This document shows positions 25,745 through 35,246 of a stretch of 64,000 bases of DNA, piece after piece (within the stretch, counting starts at the first letter, position 1; each line of letters starts with the position of its first letter). The position numbers and the translations under genes were made by a program. Source of the DNA: Flavobacterium sp. ACN6 (GTDB lineage Bacteria > Bacteroidota > Bacteroidia > Flavobacteriales > Flavobacteriaceae); contig NZ_MRCQ01000003.1 of NCBI RefSeq assembly GCF_002304005.1, positions 62,001-126,000 on the forward strand. Direction: 5' to 3'. The notes below the pieces were generated by a model that was not told the origin of the DNA, did no database searches, and saw only the letters and a program-made list of their open reading frames with translations.

Positions 25745-27472
25745 ATGAATATAGCACCTAATATTTTAAACGCTGTAAATGAATGGCTCACGCCTACGTT
25801 TGATCAAGAAACGCAGGCAGCAGTAAAAGAATTAATGACTACCTCTCCAAAAGACCTGGAAGAGAGTTTTTACAAAAACCTAGAATTTGGAACCGGCGGT
25901 ATGCGAGGTGTTATGGGGGTTGGAAATAACCGAATCAACAAATACACTCTTGGAAAAAATACTCAGGGATTATCTGATTATTTACACAAAGTTTTTCCAA
26001 ACGAACCTTTAAAAGTAGTTATTGCTTACGACTGTCGTCATAACAGTAATACTTTGGCAAAAGTGGTTGCTGATGTTTTTTCTGCAAACGGAATTCAAGT
26101 TTATTTGTTTTCGGACTTAAGACCAACTCCAGAATTATCTTTTGCACTTAAACATTTAGGATGCCAATGCGGTATCGTACTTACTGCTTCTCATAATCCG
26201 CCAGAATATAACGGATACAAAGTGTACTGGCAGGATGGCGGTCAAATCGTTCCTCCTCAAGATGGTGAAATCATTAAAGTTATCGAAAGTTTAGACTACG
26301 ATAAAATTAAATTCAATGCAAACGAGAGCTTAATTCAATATATTGATACTGAAATTGACAAAGCTTTTGTAAAATCATCTATCGAAAACGCAAGTTTTAA
26401 TACTCCGGCAGAAGCCAAAGACAATCTTCATATTGTTTTTACTTCATTGCACGGAACTTCTATAAAATCTATTCCGGATACTTTATCTCAGGCTGGTTAC
26501 AAAAATGTTCATATTGTACCTGAACAAGCAGTTCCAGACGGGGATTTCCCAACGGTAAAATCTCCAAATCCAGAAGAACCAGAGGCTTTAACAATGGCTT
26601 TGGCTTTGGCAGACAAAACAAATTCGGATATTGTTGTTGGAACAGATCCTGATTGTGACCGTTTAGGTGTTGCTGTTAGAAACAATGACGGTAAAATGAT
26701 TTTATTGAATGGAAACCAAACTATGGTTTTAATGACTTCTTTCCTTTTAAAACAATGGAAAAAAGCAGGTAAAATTAATGGAAAACAATTTGTAGGATCC
26801 ACTATTGTTTCTACTCCAATGATGATGGAACTGGCAACAAGTTATGGTGTTGAATGCAAAGTTGGTTTAACAGGATTTAAGTGGATCGCAAAAATGATTG
26901 TAGATTTCCCAGAACTTCAATTTATTGGAGGTGGTGAAGAAAGTTTCGGTTTCATGGTTGGCGATGCTGTTAGAGATAAAGATGCTGTTGCTGCTACTTT
27001 ATTAATTTGCGAAGTTGCTGCACAAGCGAAAGCCGCAGGAAGTTCCGTTTATAAAGAACTTTTACAACTTTATGTTGAAAATGGTTTTTACAAAGAATTT
27101 TTAGTTTCATTGACTAAAAAAGGAATGGAAGGTTTACAGGAAATTAATCAGATGATGATTGATTTACGTCAAAATCCTTTGAAAGAAATTAACGGACAGC
27201 GTGTTATTATGGTTGAAGATTATCAATCATCTACTGCGTTGAACTTGTTAACAAATGAAGAATCTGTAATGGATATTCCAAAATCAAATGTATTGATTTA
27301 CTATACAGAAGACGGATCTAAAATTTGCGCAAGACCAAGTGGAACAGAACCAAAAATTAAATTCTATATTAGCGTAAATGCTGAATTAGAATCGGTTCAG
27401 GATTTTGATGAAGCGGAAAGTTTCTTAGATCAAAAAATACAGAATATCATTACAGATATGCAATTGAAGTAA
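25745..27472 (+). CDS. phosphoglucomutase/phosphomannomutase family protein
   Basis: The 575-residue protein has all four alpha-D-phosphohexomutase domains. The active-site serine is in [14 protein letters not shown] (Ser149). The metal loop DPDCDR is at about 301-306. The sugar-binding loop GGGEESFGF lies near 400 and the phosphate-binding loop [11 protein letters not shown] near 535. Length fits the long PgcA-like phospho-sugar mutase group that interconverts glucose-1-P and glucose-6-P. It is followed 4 bp later by a nuclease-like gene, suggesting read-through transcription. Confidence 0.93.
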   Translation: MNIAPNILNAVNEWLTPTFDQETQAAVKELMTTSPKDLEESFYKNLEFGTGGMRGVMGVGNNRINKYTLGKNTQGLSDYLHKVFPNEPLKVVIAYDCRHNSNTLAKVVADVFSANGIQVYLFSDLRPTPELSFALKHLGCQCGIVLTASHNPPEYNGYKVYWQDGGQIVPPQDGEIIKVIESLDYDKIKFNANESLIQYIDTEIDKAFVKSSIENASFNTPAEAKDNLHIVFTSLHGTSIKSIPDTLSQAGYKNVHIVPEQAVPDGDFPTVKSPNPEEPEALTMALALADKTNSDIVVGTDPDCDRLGVAVRNNDGKMILLNGNQTMVLMTSFLLKQWKKAGKINGKQFVGSTIVSTPMMMELATSYGVECKVGLTGFKWIAKMIVDFPELQFIGGGEESFGFMVGDAVRDKDAVAATLLICEVAAQAKAAGSSVYKELLQLYVENGFYKEFLVSLTKKGMEGLQEINQMMIDLRQNPLKEINGQRVIMVEDYQSSTALNLLTNEESVMDIPKSNVLIYYTEDGSKICARPSGTEPKIKFYISVNAELESVQDFDEAESFLDQKIQNIITDMQLK

Positions 27473-27476
27473 TAAA

Positions 27477-28520
27477 ATGAGTGACAAACTTGACACAAGT
27501 GACAACCCCGAACTATTAGACTCAATAATTGGACTAATAGATCAGACGCGCCATTTTGTTGCCAAAACAGTCAATCAGGAATTGACACTTCTATATTGGA
27601 AGATTGGAAAAAACATCAATGATGAAATTCTAAAAAACGATCGAGCTGATTATGGAAAGAAACTTATTTTAAATCTTAGTACCGAACTTTCTAACCGATA
27701 TGGAAGTGGATTTAATAAAAGAAACCTACACAGCTTCATCAAGTTAAACACTATATTTCAAGACCTTACAATTGTGCACACAGTGTGTGCACAATTGACA
27801 TGGTCTCATTTAAGAACTCTCATTTATATTGAAAACAATATTAAGCGTGAATTCTATATCCAAATGAGTATTCACGAACGCTGGAGCGTACGAACCTTAC
27901 AAGATCGTATTGACAGCATGCTTTTTGAAAGAACTGCTATTAGCAAAAAGCCGGAAGAAACAATTATTAACGACTTAGCTTTATTAAAAAACGAAAAACA
28001 AATCAGTCCAGATTTAGCTTTTCGTGATCCCTATTTCTTAGACTTCTTAGGTCTTCATGACAGTTATTCCGAAAAAGATTTAGAAAGTTCCATTTTAGCA
28101 CAATTACAAAACTTTATTACCGAAATGGGCAGTGAGTTTGCTTTCTTGGCACGTCAAAAAAGAATAACTATAGATGATGAAGACTTTTACATCGATCTGC
28201 TTTTTTATCATCGAGGCTTACGCCGACTGGTTGCTATAGACTTGAAATTAGGGAAATTCAAGGCTGGATACAAAGGTCAAATGGAATTATATCTTCGCTG
28301 GCTAGAGAAAAATGAACAAAAAGAAGGAGAAAACAAACCAATTGGATTAATTTTGTGCAGTGAAAAATCGCCTGAACAAATTAATTACTTAATGCTGGAC
28401 AACGACGAACAAATTAAAGTTTCAGCTTATTTAACCCAATTACCAGAAAAAAAATTATTGCTGGAAAAACTCGAAAGAGCAATTGCCATCGCAGAAAACA
28501 ATATCCATAAAAATGAGTAA
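27477..28520 (+). CDS. YhcG-type (DUF1016) PD-(D/E)xK nuclease domain protein
   Basis: The 347-residue protein has an N-terminal helical DUF1016 domain (about 10-150, with LLYWKIGKNI and WSVRTLQDRID). A C-terminal PD-(D/E)xK domain follows, with Asp240 (FYIDLLFYH), Asp255-x-Lys257 (VAIDLKLGKF) and Glu270 in KGQMELYL. The family is common near mobile and defence loci and has nuclease-like residues, but its cellular role is not settled. Here it sits inside a housekeeping run: 4 bp after the mutase and overlapping the exporter gene by 8 bp. A 29-bp palindrome lies within the N-terminal coding region (residues about 98-107). Confidence 0.9.
   Translation: MSDKLDTSDNPELLDSIIGLIDQTRHFVAKTVNQELTLLYWKIGKNINDEILKNDRADYGKKLILNLSTELSNRYGSGFNKRNLHSFIKLNTIFQDLTIVHTVCAQLTWSHLRTLIYIENNIKREFYIQMSIHERWSVRTLQDRIDSMLFERTAISKKPEETIINDLALLKNEKQISPDLAFRDPYFLDFLGLHDSYSEKDLESSILAQLQNFITEMGSEFAFLARQKRITIDDEDFYIDLLFYHRGLRRLVAIDLKLGKFKAGYKGQMELYLRWLEKNEQKEGENKPIGLILCSEKSPEQINYLMLDNDEQIKVSAYLTQLPEKKLLLEKLERAIAIAENNIHKNE
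27769..27797. repeat. perfect palindrome inside the yhcG-like gene
   Basis: Arms CAATTGTGCACACA and TGTGTGCACAATTG (14 bp each) flank a single G. It is in frame and encodes part of IVHTVCAQL at the junction of two helices. The match is perfect over 14 bp on each side. Confidence 0.95.
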
Positions 28521-30342
28521 TTTCAAAAAAATAGTTCCTTTTATATACCCATATAAAAAATATGCATTCTTAAATATTTTCTTTAATGTTTTGTATGCAC
28601 TCTTCAGTACACTTTCTTTTGTGTCATTAATTCCAATGATTCAAGTTTTATTTGATCAAACTAAAAGAAATACTGTAAAACCAGTCTATACTGGAATTAC
28701 TGAAATCAAGCATTATGCAGAAGATTCTTTGAGTTACTTCATTACGAACACAACAGATACTTATGGCGCCGGACATACTTTAGCAATAATGGTTTCCGTA
28801 ATTATCACTATATTTTTATTAAAAAACTTATGCGATTATCTAGCCATGTTTTTTATCAATTTCCTAAGAAACGGAATATTGAAAGATATGCGTAACGCGA
28901 TGTACAAAAAAACACTTGAACTTCCTCTGGCTTTTTATTCTGAAAAAAGAAAAGGTGATGTAATTTCAAGAATTTCCGGCGATGTAAATGAAGTACAAAC
29001 TTCATTTTTAGCGATCTTGGAACTTATCGTCAAAGAACCTTTAACGATAATATTTACCATTTTTGCAATGCTTTATATCAGCGTTAAGCTAACCGTGTTT
29101 GTTTTTATTTTTATTCCGATTTCCGGCTATTTAATTTCCCTGATTGGAAAACAACTTAAAAAACAATCTACTAAAGCACAGCAGGAACAAGGAACTTTTC
29201 TATCTACAATTGAAGAAACAGTCGGCGGATTAAAAGTTGTAAAAGGCTATAACGCTGAAAACTACTTCAACTCTGTATTTCAAAATTCAACAGACCGTTT
29301 TTTCAAACTTTCAAACAGCATAGGAAACAGACAAAACCTTGCCTCGCCAGCGAGTGAATTTATGGGAATTCTGGTTATTACTATATTATTGTGGTTTGGA
29401 GGACAAATGGTTTTAATTGACAAAACTTTAGATGCAGCCTCTTTTATTGGCTACATGAGTTTAGCTTATAACATTTTAACTCCAGCAAAAGCAATTTCTA
29501 AAGCTTCGTATGGTGTAAAAAGAGGAAATGCCGCAGCAGAACGCGTATTAGAAGTTTTAGATCAGGAAAACACAATTGTTTCTAAAGAAAATGCAGTCGA
29601 AAAAACGACTTTTGATGACAATATCTCTGTTCAACATGTAAACTTTAAATACGAAGAAGAAACGGTTTTAAAAGACTTTTCTCTTCAAATTAAAAAAGGA
29701 CAAACCGTTGCACTTGTTGGTCAGTCTGGAAGTGGTAAAAGCACAATAGCTAACTTATTAACCCGCTTTTACGATGTTAACGAAGGAATAATTTCTATTG
29801 ATGGAATTAACATCAAAGATTTAAATCTTCAATCACTTCGAGGTTTAATGGGATTGGTAACACAAGACAGTATTTTGTTTAATGACACTATAAAAGCCAA
29901 CATTGCATTAGGAAAACTAGACGCTACAGATGATGAGATTATTGAAGCACTAAAAATTGCAAATGCTTACGAATTTGTAAAAGACCTGCCGGCTGGAATT
30001 TACACCAACATTGGCGACAGCGGAAACAAACTTTCTGGAGGACAAAAACAACGTTTATCTATTGCCAGAGCGGTATTAAAAAATCCGCCGATTATGATCT
30101 TGGATGAAGCAACATCTGCATTAGATACTGAAAGTGAAAAATTTGTTCAGCTTGCACTCGAAAACATGATGCAGAACAGAACTTCAATAGTAATCGCCCA
30201 CAGACTTTCTACTATTCAAAAAGCAGATTTAATTGTAGTCATGCAAAAAGGAAAAATTGTTGAGCAGGGAACTCATGACGAATTAATAGCCCATAATGGG
30301 ACTTATAATAAATTGGTTACCATGCAGTCTTTCGAATCTTAA
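28513..30342 (+). CDS. MsbA-like ABC exporter (fused membrane and ATPase domains)
   Basis: From the ATG at 28513 it encodes 609 residues. This start overlaps the upstream stop and begins MSNFKKIVPF; a farther ATG adds ten unlikely residues. Six membrane helices occupy about 1-330, followed by an ATPase with Walker A GQSGSGKST, signature LSGGQKQR and Walker B IMILDEATSALD. The H loop reads IVIAHRLST. Half-transporters of this type export lipids, lipopeptides or drugs as homodimers. Length and the N-terminal layout fit lipid A flippase MsbA-type proteins, which is a family-based suggestion. Confidence 0.92.
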   Translation: MSNFKKIVPFIYPYKKYAFLNIFFNVLYALFSTLSFVSLIPMIQVLFDQTKRNTVKPVYTGITEIKHYAEDSLSYFITNTTDTYGAGHTLAIMVSVIITIFLLKNLCDYLAMFFINFLRNGILKDMRNAMYKKTLELPLAFYSEKRKGDVISRISGDVNEVQTSFLAILELIVKEPLTIIFTIFAMLYISVKLTVFVFIFIPISGYLISLIGKQLKKQSTKAQQEQGTFLSTIEETVGGLKVVKGYNAENYFNSVFQNSTDRFFKLSNSIGNRQNLASPASEFMGILVITILLWFGGQMVLIDKTLDAASFIGYMSLAYNILTPAKAISKASYGVKRGNAAAERVLEVLDQENTIVSKENAVEKTTFDDNISVQHVNFKYEEETVLKDFSLQIKKGQTVALVGQSGSGKSTIANLLTRFYDVNEGIISIDGINIKDLNLQSLRGLMGLVTQDSILFNDTIKANIALGKLDATDDEIIEALKIANAYEFVKDLPAGIYTNIGDSGNKLSGGQKQRLSIARAVLKNPPIMILDEATSALDTESEKFVQLALENMMQNRTSIVIAHRLSTIQKADLIVVMQKGKIVEQGTHDELIAHNGTYNKLVTMQSFES

Positions 30343-30365
30343 GACTTATACATAAAATCAAAATC

Positions 30366-30417
30366 TACACAGATTAAGGAAATATTAAAACTCAATTTAA
30401 TTTCTTTAATCTGTGTT
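30366..30417 (+). terminator. hairpin after the exporter gene
   Basis: CACAGATTAAGGAAAT and ATTTCTTTAATCTGTG form a 16-bp stem with one G-T pair and a loop of about 15 nt, followed by a T-rich stretch. Confidence 0.6.
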
Positions 30418-30469
30418 TATTTTTATAACTTTAGGTGAGTTTAAGAATAAATCATTTAACCTCAAAAGA

Positions 30470-31171
30470 ATGTATCTTAACAACCCAAACATCACGCTTA
30501 CTGAAGATCCTGACACTATAGTTTGGAAATATCTGGATTTGTCTAAATTTTTAGATCTTTTACTTTCAAAGAAATTATTCATGTCACGTTCTGACAAATT
30601 TGAAGATCAATATGAAGGTACTTTCAGTGAACCCACTTACGAAGAGATTAAAAAACTAGCAGTCGATAATCCTGATTTTTTAAATTATTACAAAACGCAT
30701 CGCGAAAAAGTAGCTATAAGCAGCTGGCATATTAATGAATATGAATCGTTTGCTATGTGGCAGATTTTCACTCAAAACAGCGAAGGATTAGCCATTCAGT
30801 CAACCATTGGGAGATTACAGAAAGCTTTAAAACCAGAAAACAATTTTGATCAGTATATTGGTGAAGTAAATTATATCGATTACAAAAAAGAATATATTCC
30901 GTTTGATGATTTGTTCTTTCCGTTTTTATTCAAAAGAAAAAGTTTTCAGTACGAACGTGAAGTCCGCATTATTACTGATACCTCAAAAAGCACTTTAAAA
31001 CTAAACGACGGACTAAAAATTAATGTCGATATTAATCAGTTAATTGAGAAGATTTACATTCACCCTAAATCTGAAAACTGGTATAAAAAACTAGTTATCG
31101 AATTGGTCGAACGCTTGGATTTTGGTTTCGAAATTGAAAAATCAGATTTGGAGAGCGATATTTTAATTTGA
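30470..31171 (+). CDS. DUF2971 domain-containing protein
   Basis: The preferred start at 30470 gives 233 residues beginning MYLNNPNITLTEDPDT. An upstream ATG-like start at 30413 would run through the hairpin after the exporter. The features FLDLLLSKKLFMSRSDKFEDQYEG, AISSWHINEYESFAMW and a late YEREVRII are typical of DUF2971, a soluble family found near mobile elements and defence genes with unknown activity. No signal peptide. It is a single gene ending before the first inverted 8-bp-periodic array. Confidence 0.83.
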   Translation: MYLNNPNITLTEDPDTIVWKYLDLSKFLDLLLSKKLFMSRSDKFEDQYEGTFSEPTYEEIKKLAVDNPDFLNYYKTHREKVAISSWHINEYESFAMWQIFTQNSEGLAIQSTIGRLQKALKPENNFDQYIGEVNYIDYKKEYIPFDDLFFPFLFKRKSFQYEREVRIITDTSKSTLKLNDGLKINVDINQLIEKIYIHPKSENWYKKLVIELVERLDFGFEIEKSDLESDILI

Positions 31172-31185
31172 GTTTTTTTTTTTAA

Positions 31186-31221
31186 AAGATGCTAAGGTTC
31201 TGAGATACTAAGGCTCTAAGA
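31186..31221 (+). repeat. 8-bp-periodic TAAG array, left arm
   Basis: TAAG/TGAG recurs every 8 bp (GCTAAGGT TCTGAGAT ACTAAGGC TCTAAGAT). It is the reverse complement in design of the array at 31332-31368. Confidence 0.8.
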
Positions 31222-31273
31222 TTTTTTTGCCTTAGATTAAAAGAATTAAAAAGAATTTCTTTTTTGATTACAA

Positions 31274-31315
31274 AAAAAAGCCATTTAAAAATCTACATTT
31301 TTAAATGGCTTTTTA
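31274..31315. terminator. bidirectional terminator between convergent genes
   Basis: AAAGCCATTTAAAAAT pairs with ATTTTTAAATGGCTTT, with A and T runs outside. It sits midway between two inverted arrays. Confidence 0.88.
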
Positions 31316-31331
31316 AGTGTAAGATTCAAAA

Positions 31332-31368
31332 CCTTAGAACCTTAGTATCTTAGTATCTCAGAACCTTA
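31332..31368 (-). repeat. 8-bp-periodic CTTAG array, right arm, supplying a stop codon
   Basis: CTTAG/CTCAG recurs every 8 bp. The last CCTTA provides the TAA stop of the minus-strand lipoprotein gene (31366-31368). Confidence 0.8.
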
Positions 31369-32085
31369 AATAGGTTTATAACTTTTAACTTCCCATTTTT
31401 TAGAAGTCAAATCTATATAATTATAATGCAGTACATCATTTTTATCAAATTGACCATTTTGATTGGTGTCTTCTATTGTTCTAAAATACAAACGATTTTT
31501 AGATTCTACTAAACTCCAGTCAATTAACTCTTCCAGATCAGCAGAAACTTTAGTAAAACCTTCTCCGCTGATATCACTTAAATACAGAGTTTTAATATCG
31601 CTGGTATCTATTTTTCCGTCTTTATTTGTATCAGAATCTGTTAGGGTGTAAACCATAACATTATTATGAGTTTTATCTGCAACTGTTTTTAAATAAGTCG
31701 CCGTTAATATCAAAATTGGTTTATCTGACAAAGGACGAATAGAATCTGAGTCTACTTTTTGAAATTTTAAATTCTGAAGATAACCTGTGATTTCATATTC
31801 GCCTAAATTAGAAATAGTAAAACTTATATCATTTACGCTTGAAGAACCTAATCTGGCTTTTGACCCTTTTTCATAAACCCTTAAATCTCCAACTGGGTGA
31901 ATTAAATAGTTTGTTCCTTCCATTTGAATTGGCAGATCTGCAATTTCAATTTGAGAAGAATCTGCTTTAGTAATACTTACTTTATTTGAGACGTCGTAAC
32001 TTACTTTTGGCTTTTTAACTTCCTCACGACAGCTTATTACTGTCCCAATGATTCCCAAGGCTATATATTTAAAATACTTTTTCAT
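31366..32085 (-). CDS. lipoprotein with two EF-hand-like calcium loops
   Basis: The 239-residue protein has a lipoprotein signal (TVISC, Cys19). Two EF-hand or dockerin-like acidic loops are visible: DSDTNKDGKIDTSD (about 150-163) and DTNQNGQFDKND (about 206-217). The rest is beta-rich without a family I recognise. Calcium binding is likely from the loops. It is the last gene of a minus-strand run that begins with an M23 peptidase and a TonB receptor. The stop codon is part of an intergenic repeat. Confidence 0.8.
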   Translation of the reverse strand: MKKYFKYIALGIIGTVISCREEVKKPKVSYDVSNKVSITKADSSQIEIADLPIQMEGTNYLIHPVGDLRVYEKGSKARLGSSSVNDISFTISNLGEYEITGYLQNLKFQKVDSDSIRPLSDKPILILTATYLKTVADKTHNNVMVYTLTDSDTNKDGKIDTSDIKTLYLSDISGEGFTKVSADLEELIDWSLVESKNRLYFRTIEDTNQNGQFDKNDVLHYNYIDLTSKKWEVKSYKPI

Positions 32086-32116
32086 CTAAACGGATTATAT
32101 TCGATTATCAAATATA

Positions 32117-32773
32117 CTATTTTTGATTGTAATTCTGGTTTTTATTGAATTTTACTAACGCAAAGATGTTGATTAGAACAATTCCGAAATAGCCAAAAAA
32201 TAGAATCCAATATTTTTTATAGAGATCGAAAGCATTTTTGAATTGTCTTTCTCTTTCTTGTTCTAAAAAATAATCTTTATTCGCTTCCCAATAACCACAT
32301 TGAAAAGGGATAATTTTCTTTCCATATGGCACCGGCTTTGGCTTTGGCTTGGGCAACATTACAACAAAAAAATCATTCTTATATTGTGTATATAGTAGCA
32401 TTTTCTCAATACTAAAAATATCTAAAATTCTAATATAAACTTCATATTTCATTTTCTTTCCTAAATGAATTTGAATTCCTTTTACAGTATCATTTGTACG
32501 ATTTAAATTTCTCAAGGCAAACTGAAGTTTTTCCAATTTCTTTCCCTCTAAATCAAGAGAGCTTTCCAAATGAAAAACTTGATAATTTCTTTTAAGGGAT
32601 AAAAAATCTTTTATCTCGATAGAATCAGAAGGAATATAAATACCAATGCATCGCTCCCCTTTAAATGCATCCGTTTTATAAAAATAACAAAAACAGAATA
32701 TCGGGATCAAAACCAAAGAAACCATTCCTGGAACGTAAAAAATTTTCTTTCTTTTTTCACGTTTTTCTATCAT
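32117..32773 (-). CDS. hypothetical two-helix membrane protein
   Basis: The 218-residue protein has an N-terminal basic stretch and a membrane helix at about 12-32. A region of about 140 residues follows, containing a poly-Lys-Pro turn (PKPKPKPVPYGKK). A second helix lies at about 188-210 near the C-terminus. The central part is probably periplasmic. I do not recognise a family. The start overlaps the TonB receptor stop by 4 bp (ATGA), showing translational coupling, and the EF-hand lipoprotein follows 31 bp later. Confidence 0.72.
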   Translation of the reverse strand: MIEKREKRKKIFYVPGMVSLVLIPIFCFCYFYKTDAFKGERCIGIYIPSDSIEIKDFLSLKRNYQVFHLESSLDLEGKKLEKLQFALRNLNRTNDTVKGIQIHLGKKMKYEVYIRILDIFSIEKMLLYTQYKNDFFVVMLPKPKPKPVPYGKKIIPFQCGYWEANKDYFLEQERERQFKNAFDLYKKYWILFFGYFGIVLINIFALVKFNKNQNYNQK

Positions 32774-35235
32774 AACCTCGCATTAATCTTAACGTTAAAA
32801 ACTCTAGAAGTCATATAATTTGGGATCGCATATTGATTTTTAGAATACACATCGCGAACCCAAGTATTTGTAATCGCATTTTGATTATTAAAGAGATTGA
32901 ATATTTCCAATCCCACAGATAATTCTTTGAAGTTTTTAAGCCAGCTTGTTTTCGTATTCTGCGTACTGCTGTCTACAAAAACTTTTGCAAAACCAATATC
33001 AGCTCTTCTGTAATCGTTTAATCTGTTTTGGTACAAATAGGGATCTGTGTATGATGGAGCACCGCCTGGTAAACCTGTATTGTAAACTAAATTCAGATAC
33101 ACTTTTACACTCGGAATGTTTGGCATATAATCCTGAAACAACATAGCAAACTTTAAACGCTGGTCTGTTGGGCGGGCGATATACCCTTTGTTTTCGTAAT
33201 TTTCTTCGGTTTTCATATATCCAAAACTAACCCAAGATTCTGTTCCCGGCACGAATTCTCCGTTCAATCTAAAATCAAGACCTTGTGCGTAAGCTTTCGC
33301 ATTATTATTGGCGACATATCGAATTCTGACATTATCAATCGAATACACATTGACATCTGAAAGCGATTTATAATAAATCTCAGTTACCCATTTAAAAGGG
33401 CGATTCCACATTTTAAAATTATAATCATTTCCTAAAACCACATGAACAGCTTCCTGAGCTTTTACGTTCGGATTTACAACACCATCCAAATCACGAAGTT
33501 CCCTATAAAATGGCGGCTGATGATACAATCCCCCCGAAATTCTAAAAACCATATCGCGATCCCAATCTGGCTTTATAGCAAATTGCGCACGCGGACTTAC
33601 AATAGTCTGATTCTTGCCTTCTTCTAAAGCTCCTGAAACATTCCAGCTTTGAAAACGCGCTCCCAAATGATACCAAATCTGACTCGAACCAATTTCAGAT
33701 TGTTTATTCCATTGCGCATATCCAGAAAAGCGGTTTATTGTATTAAAATTAGTAGCACGAATATCTTGGTAAGGTAAAAGCGGGCCCGCATAAGGCGTAT
33801 AAGGCTGATTGTTTTCTGGCAGAATATTCAAAGGAGGATTTATAGAAAAACCTGCTGAGTCAATCATCTCCCACTCTACCACTCTATCTCGAATTGATTC
33901 TCTAGTGTATTTTAAACCAAATTCCAGCTGGCTCTCTTTCCACTCTTTTGTTCCTTTCAATTCAATATTGGCAATTAATGCATCCAAATCGTTACGAGCA
34001 TGATTTAACTGCGAACCAATTCCGCGCGTAAAATCAATTGCTGATGGATTTGTTGGATCTTCAGCATTAACATTTCCTAAACGATACTGCGCCAGAATAT
34101 CGAAATGTTCCTTTTCTGTGGTATGAAATAAAGATCCGATTAATTTTAAAGTCAGTGAAGGCGAAACTTTATAAGTTGTTTTTAAAGCGCCAAAATAAGT
34201 ATCGTATTGGTCTTTTTCCTGACCTTGATAATAAACAGCAAGTGCCATTGGCTGATCGATAGTTCCAAATTTTGTTTCGCGGGTTAACGGCTGGTACAAA
34301 TATTTATTCTGCGAAATATTACCTAGAAAACTCATCTGCCATTTTTCAGAAATATCATAATTAATATTCGTCTGAACATCTGCAAAAGTTGGCGTATAAT
34401 TTGTCTGTGTATCTTGGCTATTTACCAGCAGACTATTATTTCGATAACGAACTCCGGTAACGGCAGACCATTTTTTATTTTTAGAAACCAAATCTACAGA
34501 AGCGCTTCCGCCCAAAAAACTAGCTTCAAAAGAAGCACCAAATTGTGTTGGCTTTCTATACGTGATATCTAAAACCGAAGATAATTTATCGCCAAATTTT
34601 GCTTGAAATCCACCTGCCGAAAAATCAACATTCTGCACCAAATCTGTATTCGTAAAACTCAACCCTTCCTGCTGTCCCGAACGAATTAAAAACGGACGAT
34701 ACACTTCGACTTCATTTACATAAACTAAGTTTTCATCGTAATTCCCCCCGCGAACCATGTATTGTGTACTTAATTCGTTATTGGAATTTACACCTGGAAG
34801 CGTTTTTAAAACATTCTCAATTCCCGCATTTGCACCGGGAATCTTTTTTATGGTTTCGGTGTCAATTGTTGCAATTCCTTGAACACGTTTTCTATTTCCC
34901 GATGAAACGAAAACCTCTCCCATTTGTTCCTGAGAATTATTCATAATCGGATTAAAAATAAACTCTTCATTGTTTTTCAAACTGACCGTCAAACTGATCA
35001 TCTTTAAAGAAACATGGGTAAATATCAGAGAAACTTTTTTATTGGAAGGAACAGCAATTTCATAAAAGCCACTCCTATCTGACTGCGCCATATTGCCCTG
35101 CGAAGAAATATTAACACCTGACACCGGATGTTTCTCTGTATCTAAAATCACTCCTTTTATACGAGCATTTTGAGCAAATGCAATACAGCTGAAAAACAGA
35201 AAAAAGAAAGCGAATATAAATCTATTGTAATTCAA
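32770..35235 (-). CDS. TonB-dependent receptor with carboxypeptidase-like N-terminal domain
   Basis: The 821-residue outer-membrane receptor has a signal peptide (about 1-21). A carboxypeptidase-D regulatory-like domain (about 25-108, RIKGVILDTEKHPVSGV) follows, then a plug (about 125-225, with LKTLPGVNSNNELSTQYMVRGG). The barrel ends in a terminal aromatic-rich strand (VFNVKINARL). There is no adjacent SusD, so it is not a classical polysaccharide locus. It imports an unknown ligand with TonB energy. It is 11 bp downstream of an M23 peptidase gene and overlaps the next gene. Confidence 0.92.
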   Translation of the reverse strand: MNYNRFIFAFFFLFFSCIAFAQNARIKGVILDTEKHPVSGVNISSQGNMAQSDRSGFYEIAVPSNKKVSLIFTHVSLKMISLTVSLKNNEEFIFNPIMNNSQEQMGEVFVSSGNRKRVQGIATIDTETIKKIPGANAGIENVLKTLPGVNSNNELSTQYMVRGGNYDENLVYVNEVEVYRPFLIRSGQQEGLSFTNTDLVQNVDFSAGGFQAKFGDKLSSVLDITYRKPTQFGASFEASFLGGSASVDLVSKNKKWSAVTGVRYRNNSLLVNSQDTQTNYTPTFADVQTNINYDISEKWQMSFLGNISQNKYLYQPLTRETKFGTIDQPMALAVYYQGQEKDQYDTYFGALKTTYKVSPSLTLKLIGSLFHTTEKEHFDILAQYRLGNVNAEDPTNPSAIDFTRGIGSQLNHARNDLDALIANIELKGTKEWKESQLEFGLKYTRESIRDRVVEWEMIDSAGFSINPPLNILPENNQPYTPYAGPLLPYQDIRATNFNTINRFSGYAQWNKQSEIGSSQIWYHLGARFQSWNVSGALEEGKNQTIVSPRAQFAIKPDWDRDMVFRISGGLYHQPPFYRELRDLDGVVNPNVKAQEAVHVVLGNDYNFKMWNRPFKWVTEIYYKSLSDVNVYSIDNVRIRYVANNNAKAYAQGLDFRLNGEFVPGTESWVSFGYMKTEENYENKGYIARPTDQRLKFAMLFQDYMPNIPSVKVYLNLVYNTGLPGGAPSYTDPYLYQNRLNDYRRADIGFAKVFVDSSTQNTKTSWLKNFKELSVGLEIFNLFNNQNAITNTWVRDVYSKNQYAIPNYMTSRVFNVKINARL

Positions 35236-35246
35236 AGATTTGAGTT

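Noticed and set aside
31186..31368. Array region as a conventional terminator pair
   Set aside because: The terminator is the separate hairpin at 31274-31315; the arrays have no T runs and a strict 8-bp step.
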